From assembly GCA_009741485.1 (NCBI GenBank), contig CM019214.1, forward strand, positions 21,784,267 through 21,848,266: a stretch of DNA of 64,000 bases, written 5' to 3'. This DNA comes from Malurus cyaneus samueli (Eukaryota > Chordata > Aves > Passeriformes > Maluridae). The notes under the pieces are model-generated. The model was not told the origin of the DNA. It saw nothing but the letters and a program-made list of their open reading frames with translations, and did no database searches. Shown in pieces: positions 39,621 through 52,200 of this stretch (positions are counted from its first letter, which is position 1; each line of letters starts with the position of its first letter). Position numbers and translations under genes: made by a program.

Positions 39621-40560
39621 GATACAGACACATGCGTCTTTACAAGAACAAGTATATGAAAGTGTTTTGAATGTCTCCTCTCTACTGAATCATCTCAGCA
39701 TTTTTATTAAGTTTGATTAAACAATTTATCAGTAAAGTATTCTTTTAATGTAACAGAACCCTTTGAGAAAATGTTTGATATACTTTATCCTAGAAGGTAT
39801 AGTATTTTCTGATGAAATAAGCAACATTTAAAGATGTTGACCTCATTAAAAAATGCTGTGCTATCCTTAAGCAGTATGCAAAAAAGAAAAAAATTACCTT
39901 GCTAAACCGAGTGCTAGAACTCAAAAAATTTTTCTAAGAGTCATAAAAATAACAATGTAAATAAACTAGAGACAACCCTGCATTCCATAAAATTCTGCTA
40001 AGAGAAAATTCTTCAGCTTAGTGAGAAACAAAAAAAGAGAGTAAGCCTTTAAATTTTAAGAAATGGCAAAGTAATATTATGTACTACTGATAATTTTCTG
40101 CTATCAGTTTAAGATTTGCTAAAATTTTTCAATTAATTCCTCTCTTAGAAGTCAGTAATATCTGTTGAATATTTTGATGTCATATAGTTGCTTTACTAAA
40201 TTTTTTGTCATATTTCAGTATACATCTTATGTAACTATGTACATATATGAAAATCTGTATTTCACTTGTTACAAGTTGTCTCACTCCAAGACAGAAATTT
40301 CACTTAACTGAGAAAAGCTGAGAAAAACATCAGAACAAATAATCACGTTTCTTGTTTAAGCATGATTATGTTTTGGATCTGAATTAGACAGAGATGAAGC
40401 CACAGAGCCCCTATCAAATCTAAGTTTAGTTTAGATATCTTTTTAAAATGATCCCTCAAGAATTTTCTACTTTTGTCTCAACTAAGTTACAGAACTTAAC
40501 AGCAGTGTTAACAAATAATAAACATTATTTCTGGTAGCAAATTATAACTGAATGGAATAG

Positions 40561-40621
40561 AATATTTTATGATATAATGCCATTATTTATAATAATATTT
40601 TGTGATATAATGCCATTATTT
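40561..40621. repeat. Two-copy direct repeat, 33-bp period
   Basis: Two copies of about 28 bp (aatatttt, A or G, tgatataatgccattattt) begin at 40561 and 40594 and differ at one or two positions. It is a local duplication in AT-rich sequence. Confidence 0.85.
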
Positions 40622-43129
40622 TATTTTATTTTTAATAAAATTCCTATATAATTGGATACACATATTAGAGGACATTTTTTTCACCTGGCTGCTGTTTCAC
40701 AATATTCCTTGTTAGCCAAACACTCATTAAAAAGTTGATTTTGATTATGTGCTCTGGTCAGCAACACAAAAGAGACCCTCGAGTTAAAACAGGTAGTTGT
40801 CTTATTTGCCAGCTATGCCCCATACTGAGAAAGAAAAATCTTTAAAAAAAAAGAAAAAAAAAGCCAATCATTAGTAACTACTAGTGAGTATGTCATGTCA
40901 CTTCCTGAAGACCAGATATAAATATTCAAAATAATTTAAATAAATCTTTCTTACATAGTTTGAGGGCTTAGCTAAACTCATCCATGATATTTATCTTACT
41001 TAACAGTTTTGAAAGATGCGGAGTCATGGTATTTTTAATATACAGAGATGCTGAGTAAAATGTTTATTTTTGTCACTGTCTTTTTCAAGAGTGTCAAATG
41101 GACATGAGGAAGTACTTCTGTGCCTAAAATATTGCACTTTAGTTTTATGCAAGCAGATAAGGTCTCTGCAGATCTGCAAGACTGTGACTCTTACACATGG
41201 AATTAACAGAAGAGTTTGGTTACATCCATTTGAACTGGACAACGTAAAAACTTTTCGAAGCAGTATTTAAAAAAATGTTCAAATAAAATTTCTAATTACA
41301 CTCAATACTGGACTAAAACACTCAACTCCACCAATACACTGCCTTCACAGGGATAGTGCAGAGATGTGTATGTTGGTACCTAAATCCTACTGTAAATAAT
41401 TGAATGGGCAGTAACACGAATAACCAACCACTTAACAGTGAATTTTATTCTCCTTCAATTTCAAAACAGTTTCTAAACCATTTTCACTGAAATTGTAGCC
41501 TTTGAATGCCTATGAGGGAAAAACATTAAACCTAACAGAAAAAAAAACCCAAACTCAACCCCCACCAAAAATCACCTCTCTCACCTGAGTTATTCACTGG
41601 ACTTCTTTTGAGTCTGTCAAGATCAAAGCTTTGGACTTTATAACATCATATTCCTACAATCTCTACCTACAGCCACTTTTGTTGACAGAGGGGTTTACCA
41701 CAGGAAATTGCAAGGAAATGGCCAGTTAATGTTTTTTTTGCTACATAAAGCTAGCAAGTACTACATCAATAAAATGACCCAGTATGTTACACTATTTTCA
41801 AAATGATACTTCATTTAACCAAAAACCCACATTTGAATAAGTTTGTTCTCAAAGTGTTATTATTTTTATACCAGTTCTATTGTTGTTTATACTTTCATCA
41901 TGATAACATTTAAGGACTCTCAATAATGCTGATTGTACCAGACAGAAAATTTAAGGAAAGGCTGAATTCAAACATTACTGATTTTACCAAGGTAGAAAGT
42001 GGGTACCTATACGGCCCACAGCAAATAGGTACTCATGGTGCAAACCAATGCATGTGAATTTATTAATCTTTAAATTAGGCATGTAGTCTGAACCAATTAT
42101 CTAAGCTTTCTTTCTAATTAATAAGAAGATATTAAGAGTTTCTTCTTAAGATTTGTATAATGAAATGTTGGAAGTTTTGTTCATGACCTTCTCCACAGAC
42201 TAGAAAGCCTAAACACCTAGATCATACTAGATTTATACAAAATGAATAGTTACATAAAATAAATCCCACTCTAATGATGGGCTGCCTATATGTGCTAAGC
42301 ATAAAATGTGAAAAAAACCCTTTGTGTAATAAACAAACATTAAGTTTTTCAATTAATATGATGCGCTCATCAACCTTACTGGTGTAACAGTAACTAACTT
42401 TGTGAGTAGTACTTCCACTGAAATCTAAGAACTATTTCTCCAAAAATTCTCAGAATTTTTCTCCAAGGGATGCATTTAATTATTTTTCCTTTCCAGATTG
42501 TATAGCAACCCGATGAATATTCAATCTTATATATTTTATTCTTTCATTACTCTAAAACAAGAGATAAGAGTGATCCATCCAACAGCAATGATTATTTTAC
42601 AGGAATATTGGTAATTCTCCAAGTGAAGTCAGCTATAGACAAAATGCATTTAGGCTACAGTCACAAGCCTGATTGGAAAAATAAACTTTATTTTGATGCA
42701 GTTCTGAAAGAACAGAATTTATTCAAGGTGGATGATATATCAAGAATGCTCTTGTCAGAGGTGACCAGTCAACAGGCTGTGAGCTCAGCCTGCCTACTCC
42801 CTGACTATTTTTCTGTGAGCTGCACACACACGACAACCAAGACAGCCTGTGACTGGCCAGTTACTGCTGGAAAGTAAAAGGATCTAGCGACAGTCCTTGT
42901 CACAGAAGAAAAAACATTTCAGCTCCTGATAGAGGATAAGAAAAAGTCTGTTACTGTCCACGGGCACTGTTAGCAATTCACATGGATAGTCGTCATTTTG
43001 GTTATATCACTGCTGACATGTACAACTATCCTCCATGTTCTCCTGACCCCCATTATGCCATGGGAAATTCATCCATTCTAACCATGGAACAGTGATGCAC
43101 ATGCATGTCCTATCACCTAAGAGGAAGGA

Positions 43130-43917
43130 GAAGAGGTAGGTTGTTTTGGCAGCGGACGGGGACTCCAGGGGATGCCTCTGTGAGGACAAACCAGGGGCTG
43201 CTCTGTGCTGAACAGAGTTCCAGACAGTGAGTTCCAGACAGCTCTGCAACGGACCCACTGTGAGTCATATCTGAGCCCATCAGCCAAGCTACTGGCACCT
43301 TAGGGAAAACATATTTAAGAAATGGCAAAAATATTGAGGGGGAGGAACACAGAGGGGGCTGTGAGCAGCAGAGCGAGAAGAGGAAGATGAGGAAAGAACA
43401 AAAATGCCAGAGCACTAGCAAGTGTTCCACACTGGAGCATGCCCAAAGGCACTGTGGTCTGTGGAGCGACAAGGAGAGGCAGAGGAAAGAAGCCAAGCAC
43501 TGAGTTCAGCCTTGTGGGCGACCCAGTGCCTCCCTGAAGGGACCGTGCACAACCTGCAGCAGTAACACGGCAGGAGATGTCTGGAGTGAAGGTGTGGAGA
43601 CTAGGAAAGTGAGAGACAAGTACGAAGCTAAACCTGGGAAAGTGGGAGAAAAACTGCTTTTCCTGCAAGATTAAATATTTGTCTTTTTTTTTTGTTTTGT
43701 TTTTAATATTCTAACCAACTAAATATTTATGCTACCTAGCAATAAATTAGGTTGTATTCCCTAAGAGGTTTTGCCTCTGACAGTGATTTTCCTGTCTTTA
43801 TTTCACCACCAGTTTTCTCACTCCCTTTCATACTAATTTTCCCCTATATCCCTGGGGAAGGAAGTGAGCAAACAGCTGTGTAAGTTTTTGGCTGTTAGGC
43901 AGGGCCAGCCCACCACA
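43130..43917 (+). mobile_element. Probable avian endogenous-retrovirus LTR (solo, plus strand)
   Basis: The right end resembles the 3' end common to many avian ERV LTRs: an AATAAA near 43741, a pyrimidine-rich stretch (tcaccaccagttttctcact, then ttttcccctatatccctggg), gaaggaagtgagca, and a final cagggccagcccaccaca. The GC- and purine-rich sequence from about 43130 would be its U3/R part. No gag, pol or env coding sequence is recognisable on either side, so it is a solo LTR or fragment. The left boundary is uncertain. ORFs over it on the minus strand are not genes. Confidence 0.5.
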
Positions 43918-45125
43918 TTTAAAATGTAAAGGAATAAATGGATCCAATGGCAAATTACTTTAATTAATTACCAGTAGCCAAATATTCTTTGCTAAATTTT
44001 CTAGCAAAAATTCTTATTGAATCCATCTAGGTTGTAAAAGTGAATTTTTTAGAAGGGAGAGAAATGGCATAGCTTATTAAGCAAACAATAACTCGAGACC
44101 AACTGACTTATGGTGTTGCTGCTATAAGCAGGAGGCTCACAAGACATAAACAAACAGCTTCTCCTTCCTCTTAATTTGCATTGGTAAGAGACATTAAAAA
44201 TAAACAAGTAGTGGCTTATTAAAGACCAAGCTCCTTCCTTACAGTTTCTAAAACCGGAAAATCTGGTTTATGTTTCTTTTGTCCTACTAATATTCATGGA
44301 ATGGTGTCCTCATTCTGCAAATGTTATGAATGAAGTTGTTGGGAATTTTTTTGATAAAGATCTTTCTATCAGGAAATAAAGTGGTTTTAAACCAAAAAAA
44401 GGGATTTTTTCTATTTTAAATGAGGTAATTTAAAAGTGAGATTGTTCTCCCATACTTTTAAACGTTAAAAATAGCCTGTTTAGCATTTACAATGTGCAAA
44501 CAAACCACTTTTGCTGTTCTTTTCAGCTAGGAGATATTTTTACTGCGTTATTTTGAGTTAAAATATTATCCCTCAAATTACCCAATTTTTAGAACCTAAT
44601 GCAAAATTAAAACAAAGATAATAGCGTTATCCAATCATCGTTTCTAGCTTCCCCGCAAACAGCATAATGAAAAGAGAGCTTCAGAAAAGGGGGCAGGGTG
44701 GTGGCACGAGGAAGTAAGATGATAAGTAATTTTCTAACCACCTTTAATGAAGAGACACTCCACTAGCATTACTCACTAAACAAGTACAAGACAGCTTAAA
44801 AACAAAATACAGCTATGGCAAAACAGATTTGAAAACAATGTGTAAGGATCATGAAATTAGGAGGTCCTACAAACCAGGAAAATGTTTAGCCTAGAAAGAA
44901 CATTTATACAAGTAGGAAAAGAAGAATGATGAGCTGCATAGTGGCTATACAGCTGCTTGACTGCAAACTACATAGATCAGAATCTGCTAAAAAATGTGCC
45001 AAAGGGCAAAAACATTTACAAAACAAGACATATACATGAACCAAATCTGTATCCTACTTCCAAAGATTTGATCATTTACTAATTTCATTCCTAGAGCCTA
45101 CAGATGAATAACTGACTTCCACATA

Positions 45126-45126
<1 letters not shown>

Positions 45127-45160
<34 letters not shown>
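45127..45160. repeat. Poly(A) run, 34 bases
   Basis: There are 34 consecutive A, the longest homopolymer in the window. No recognisable retrocopy lies directly upstream, and no clear target-site duplication flanks it. Confidence 0.95.
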
Positions 45161-45162
<2 letters not shown>

Positions 45163-45535
45163 GACTATACTTAGCTTGGCCATATATTTTGAGGGATAGA
45201 CTTTAAACATCATAGAATTAGGTAGAAATTAAAATTAATGTCTTAAAATGGATACGTGAAAAAGCAAATAATTCTAAAACTAAAATATATGCCTGTAACA
45301 CAAGAAGAGGATAAGTGGATCTTAGAGACAGATAGAAAATAAAAATACCAGAACAAACAGCGTAGAAATGCATATACTGTATTATAGCAATACAGGATAA
45401 ACAGCAATTTAAGCCAGAGGTATCCAGGTTTGCACTGCCTTGTGTAGGTAGAAAACTCTTGCTTCTTCCCTCCCTTACTCCTTTTTCTCTAAACTTGTAA
45501 ATTCTTGCTGTTGGAACAACTTTTTTTTGTACACA

Positions 45536-45605
45536 GGCAAAATCCCAACACAACAAAATGAAAATTATCGGCAAAATCCCAGCACAACGAAAAATGAAAA
45601 TTATC
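45536..45605. repeat. Two-copy tandem repeat, ~34-bp period
   Basis: GGCAAAATCCCAACACAAC followed by aaaatgaaaattatc is repeated at 45570, with one substitution and a two-base length change. Confidence 0.9.
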
Positions 45606-47962
45606 ATTAGCTCAAAACCATAGCAATTCATTTCATTTTCACCTTATTTTGTATGACATTTTAAGATCATAAATAAATATTAAGAGTATCCAGGAAAGGC
45701 ATTTTTCTATTTTCTTGTGGCATACCTTTTTCTTGTGGTACAACAGCATTAGCTTCCATTTAACATGTGAAAGTTTCTCAATAATAGCTCCAGGGGTCTC
45801 ATTATCTTTTGGCCTCAACTGGAGCATGCTGCCAGTATTTCGGAAGCAAATAACATGCTTTTCCAATTGTATGAGAATGTTTTTAAATATGTTTTTAAGA
45901 CAGGATGTTTTCCTTCGCTTTGTGCTTTTAGGTACACCAACACCTTAGGTTTCTAAAGGATACATTCTGTTTATCAGGAGAAAGAACATATCAATTCCTC
46001 TGCCCAAAATGCATTTTTCAGGACAATATTTTACTGCAATTATTAGACAACTGCTATACTAGATAACATACTCTATTGTCTATTATAATAATATAGCAAC
46101 TGGAGATGTGATGCTGGGAGTTACTCTTTTAAGTGACTAACCCAAATCAATAGCTTCTAATTTCGTTTATCACAATAGTCAGTTCTGTCAGCAATGCAGA
46201 ATATGAACAATACCAGAGAAAACCAGATCTGTTTGAGCTTTGTAACCTGAAACTTCCTTAAGAGTATGGCTGATCAACTGATTCTTTACCATGGCAGACA
46301 AAAAAAAGAGGCCATTTTCGCACCAAATTTGAAACATTTGTCCAGGATGCGGAAAAAAAAAAAAAAAAACAAAATCACTATCAGTGCATACCTCAAGCTG
46401 TGTTAAAACGTGTGTTTACAGGTCAGAGTACCATGGCCACAATTTTTGTTAAGCACTTCTTAAAAAGCCATCTCAATTCTCATCTCATCCTGGAGTCTTC
46501 TCAAGTAAACTTCTCACCTAAACTTATTTCATTCTTCCTCATGCCCAAACTTCCACTCATACAATCAAGAAGCCATCCCACAAACTCTTCTGCAACTCTA
46601 ATCTTCCCAAACGATGCCTTACCCTATTTCAAATCCCTTCTTACCCAAGAAACCCACATCAATGTGCCATGGATGCAAACTCAGGCTGAATACCTTTTGG
46701 ATGCAGTGTGGCTCCACTCCTCCAGCTTTGCTAGCCCAGGTGCTGCTGTCACTGCTTCTCTGGCACTAATCACTGTGCTCGATGCTGCAATGCCTCACCC
46801 CTGCCTCCTCCATGACTTCCCTCAACACGGGCTGCTCCAGAGCAGCAGTACACACTGCTCCCTATTGGCAAATGGGGCTCCCCTGTGTTAGAGCAGCCTC
46901 AGCTCTTGGTGCGACTGGGCTTTAACACATCCACCTACAGAACATCCTAAGGGCAGAAGCAAAATACCTGTTGGTGAGAAAACAGGATGTGTGGAATACA
47001 TATTATTCATGAGTCATTACAAAACTGCACAGCAAGACGTATGTATGGTCAGATTCTGTTTTGGTGAAGAGCTTCTCCTCTTTCACCTTCTTTCTTGTCT
47101 CAGTACGGTTGCTGAAATGCAGTTTTTCTGTTTAAGCCTGTAGATACAACCTATCCAGAAGTGATTTTTTACCTTTTCCCTTTCTCTATTACTCATTGCC
47201 ATTCTCCTGTGAGAATGGCATCACTCTCAGTGATTCCTCTAACAGATACTGGCCCTTCAGTAGCTCTGTTTATCCCCAGTTTGCAAGCTGGATGTGTATG
47301 AGATTAAAAAGGAAAATATTAGATTTATTTAATATCTCTTTAAAAGTCACAGTTGAGTCTTACAAGCTTCCACTTTTGAACTGAATGGACTATGTGAGAT
47401 AATGTAAACTGCACATGAACCAGAGTCACTTCAAAACTACAAGCCTATTTCAGAACTTCCCCCCCATAACTATTAACAATTCATTTCCATTTGATCCTTG
47501 AAATAGACTCCATAATCAAAATTGCATACACTTTTAACATTATTTTTTAAACAACCAGAGCTTAAGTGCTAAGAAAAAAAACTATGGCACAGCTGGAAAA
47601 TCTTCTAGTTCATAAGGACCCTGCTTTCTTTTTTCTTCAAAATGCTTTTACAATTCAAGTAATGATTATACTAGTTTTCATCTGTTCAAGGCAGGGAACG
47701 TTCTACTCCATTGCAATACCTGATAATGAAGTGCATTGTTACAAAATAATTTGCCACTATAGTGGATAGTATCTTATAGACATGAGTATATAGTTTCAGC
47801 AATCTTTTCATTATAAAAAATACATTACACTAAGTTAATGCAGAGAAGACAACACGGAATTTGTTATTATTTCTCATAATTGCTAATTTCGTGCCATGAA
47901 GAATTTTTTTGAGCTGTGAAAGAATATGAACTCCAACTACACATTACCCCAATGTTTACAAT

Positions 47963-48032
47963 TAAACTATATAAAAAAACTATAAAACTATATAAAAAAC
48001 TATAAAAACGATATAATTAAACTATATAAAAA
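47963..48032. repeat. Short tandem array of (AAACTATATAAAA)-like units
   Basis: About five imperfect copies of aactatataaaa or aactataaaa occur in a row. It is an AT-rich minisatellite. Confidence 0.85.
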
Positions 48033-49216
48033 TGACAGACTTCGGGGAAGCAGGGGCGTTTTACCTTGCAGCACAGAACTGTTTCAGTTTCTGTCTCTCG
48101 TTTTCAAACAAGATGGCTGTGCACTTATCAGTATATGGGTACAAAGTCCAGTCATGTAAACTGAAACAGAAGGGTGGAGGGGAAGAAGGACAACACCGAA
48201 AAATATACCTTACTACACAAGACTGACAAGCTTTCTTGATAGGATGCTGCTTCACTAGTACGAAACAATCTCAGCATGCTGTCATAATGGAGATATATAT
48301 ATGCCTAACCAAGAAATTTGTTTAGTTTGTTACTGAAGATCTTTTGTTAGAATTTTCAATAACTTTGCACAAGGGCTGTGCCAAAATCTCAGGTACATTT
48401 CTACCTTCTGTACACATGGGAAGTATTCCTACAGAATATTTACATAGTAATTTTGGATAAACTTCACTGAAACACCTTTTAAAGTATCATTTTGGATCAG
48501 TGTTTTTCAAACTTTTCCATAGGAGGCATATAATAGTTATTCTCTTTTTATAAATACCACACACTATAGCCCATCCTGGTTCGTTCAACATGAATTGTCT
48601 TAGAAACTATAGGTGCTCCCACAGAATAACTGCTTTCAGGAAGCCCAAGGACCCTAAAGGGAAAAATCATTCATTAAACTTCAAAAAGTCCTAGCTAGTT
48701 GACATATTACTTTCCTTCCCAGCTACTGTACTCTTCACCCCAATTTATGTATTTGTCATGAGGAAATTTGATCAGGAAGAGAAAGATGGATGTCCAAAGA
48801 TGTATGAGAATCACTGTTGATGAAACTTAACAGAATCCAAGCCTTACAATATCAGTATGAAATTTTACCTTTCTTCCAGGCAAAACCTGGAAGCTCACAA
48901 TGACTGTGAGAAATCAAATTGAACCAAGGTTTTGAACAGCTGTCTAAATGCTAAGTTTAAATAACATTTTTCTGTAGCTCAGGAAATCAGTACAGCTTGT
49001 CCTGAGCTTTCTTCTGCATTTTTTCAGTATTTTAAAATAACATTCTACTTTAACAACTTTGAAAGAATTTTAAATTACCAACCTTTTCTCTATCTCAAAT
49101 ACAGATAGGAAATGCTAGCCCTACCTCAAGCCTTTGAGAAACTGCACTATTGTCTTGCATTTATTGAAAGCATTAACAAATGAATATAAAGACAATTTTA
49201 AAAAAATCTTGTCAAT

Positions 49217-49223
49217 NNNNNNN
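49217..49223. other. Assembly gap, 7 N
   Basis: Seven undetermined bases lie in AT-rich sequence. The true gap size is unknown. No recognised feature touches it. Confidence 0.99.
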
Positions 49224-52200
49224 TACATTTTAATCCCTTTGGTTAATGGCATTCTTATGTTAATAATATTTTAGAAGGTACTAAAATTCCTCTGTATATG
49301 GACAAAAAAAACCAGTATTAGTCAATAGACAAGAAGCATCCCCGAGCAAAACACCATTCATTTCTTGTGTACATACACTGCAACTCTTAAATGCATAATA
49401 ATTATTTACTTACAGTAAATATTATTAAAACAAATTATTATTAAGCGACATTAATTCAAAACCTTGTGACTGTGAATTAGAAGAAAATAATGATAAAAAT
49501 GGGTATGTATAACAAACTATAGACAGAATGAATGAAAAGCAGACTTCTGTGCTAATTAGCATGACAATTCAAGGCATTTGATATGGAAAACCAAAATGCA
49601 GTGTATAAAGATCTATTCATTCTAGCTGTAACAGTATGCAAAAAATTACATGCTAATGATTGATTGATCCTCCCCCTCTCATATCCAAATTTGAGTACTG
49701 AATGGAGACTAAATAGAGTGTTTCTTGCTGTTTAAGTTTCTTTTCCGTGTTTGATTAAAAATCACTAAAGGGTGCTAAAGTTACAATTACTTGGTGACTT
49801 CAAAGCTTAAGCAGGACTGAAAACTGTAATGCCAACTGGAAGGCTGCATTCACCTTTGGCAAATAGGGTACTATGTTATCCAGTAATGTATTCTCCAGTG
49901 ATCTATTTTAATTAATGGATTATATTATCCATTTTGATCAACAGATGTTTTTGCGGTTTGGGTTTCTTTTTCTACATGGATATAAACACAGAGACCATTT
50001 TTTTGAAAGACACTTATCCAGAATTAAAAGATAACAGTTTTGCTGTTCTAGGCACTTTGTTAACAAATTAGGTTATTGGATTCTAGAGAACATTAACAAA
50101 TCTCCAGTGAAAAAAGATGCTTAAACTTAATTCTTCAACTTCAACAGTCAACTTCAACAGTCAAAAAAAGCAGTGTCAAGTTTCCCTCTGAAAATTCTGC
50201 AGTCATGTAGTTATCTTGATAGACAGTCCTACGAATTGTGGAATCTGTGGATTTCTCAGGACATCATACAGTTCTGAGGAAGTCCCGAAGGCTTTTATAC
50301 ATGGAACTCTATGACAGCGTCTAAAGGTTTTGTTGTTGTTTTTTTTTTTAAATTGTGGTCGTGATTAACTTTGGTTAAGAATTGCATATGGGATTTTAGC
50401 CGGAAGAATACGTTGGCTATGCCATGTAAGAATAAAGATTCAGGTTGTGTAGTCATTATAACCATAGTTTCTGACTATCAAATAATACCTCGAATCATAC
50501 GTAGAAAGGATTTTTAATGAAATATAGGCTTGAACAGGTAGGAAGAATATTTTTCATTTGACTTACAAGATAATTAATTTTATTGTATTTCTTGGATATG
50601 ATGAAGTCAGAAAAAGCAAACGGATGTTCAGGTCCCCACACGTTGTCAGATCCTTCGAGAATCAACAATCACACAAATACTAAAATACTGAAATCAATCA
50701 GGCAAGGTTTTACTGTATTTCCAGCAGGAAAACCTCAGGAAGCTTTGGTGCAAATATCACCGTAGATGATGCTGGCAGATAGTCGGTGACAAGGGTGTCA
50801 CATGCTGAGTGAAGCTCTTTGCCCCCTGAAGTCTATAGGCTTTCCTCATGCTCTGCTACTTCGGAATACACCCTAACCATGCCTCATTTTACGACCAAAA
50901 CACAATCTTACTTTTGGGATGGTGCATTAGGATAAGTAGCCATCTTAATATTAAAAGTCTTGTTAAGAGCTTTTGGAAAATTGCATTAATCTAATTTTTC
51001 CAGATGAGAGTGTAATTATTGGCATAAAAAGGCAAAGTCAGTGAAAAACAGATAATGGAGCCAGGCTGTCAAATATGGTCATTAATATAATACTTATTCC
51101 CTTTTGCTTGTAGCAGTCACTAGTCTAACGACATATACAACACTTCTGAAACGGTGATACAACAATTCATTCTGTAACACAGCTTCTTGCAGATATCTGC
51201 CTCATTAGGCTTGCAAGATAGTAGTTTTTCACATTTAAAAATGCATAAGAAGATTTTGAACTGTATGAAGAGGTAATAAGCTCTTAATGGGCTAGAGATG
51301 TTTTCACTGATCTCTTTCAGTGAAGTAAGATACTGACTCCTCTTAATTACTGAAAACACATATAGAAGTGAATCATAAAGATAATTTGAAATAGGACAAG
51401 TAGCAACAAAAGTTTTGAACTTTTTGGCTTGGTACAACATAGGAAACAACCTGACTAATTAGCAGTAAAAATCAGACTGCGACAAAGATGGGAATTCAGT
51501 TCTTATGTTAATTCAAATATGTTGGTCTCACTGGGCCTATGAAGGCATTCTAATAGCAAAAGATGACCTTCTATTTGTCATTTATAAACCCCACAGCTGC
51601 AATAACATACCCGAGTGCTGGACTTCTCTAAGGATATAAAAAACCTGAAATGCTTTAGAGCAATCAACATGCTAAAAGCCTCACAAAGCATAACTTATGA
51701 CACTAGGTGAAAGAAATGAAATTTGCAAAGTAAGAAAACAAAAGAGAAGAAGACATGATATCCTAGCAGAGCAAAAGATTCACTGACAGATTTAGAAAAT
51801 TTTAGGCATAATGACTGGACTTATATTATAATCATATACAATTTTATTGCAAAGAATTCATCCAGAACTTGAACGTCTCTTGTGGTCTTACCTCTAGGAA
51901 TGTTTCAAACCTGCAGTATCAGTGTAAGCTATCATTCCCCTTACAGAACTCGAGGTGAAATGTTTGAGATTACCCAATTAAGCAGAGCTAGCCATTTTAG
52001 GCAAAAAAAGGCAGGGCCTGATTGGCTTGACAGCACTGGGAGGTCATTGCTTCCTTCTTGGTATCCCTAATAGCTAACTATCTAACTGTATCAGTATTTA
52101 TAAATGGTGTTCCTTGTTTCATAAATGTTTTATGGAAAAAAGTGTCTTGCTACTGGTCTTCTACGAACAACATTGCAATTGAAAGTGTGAGATAAGAAAA

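Noticed and set aside
43007..43668. Minus-strand ORFs of 83-127 codons with hydrophobic Leu/Phe runs
   Set aside because: They are antisense to purine-rich LTR-like sequence; composition explains the Leu/Phe/Ser content.
45127..45160. Poly(A) run as the tail of a processed pseudogene
   Set aside because: No recognisable coding body upstream and no clear flanking target duplication.
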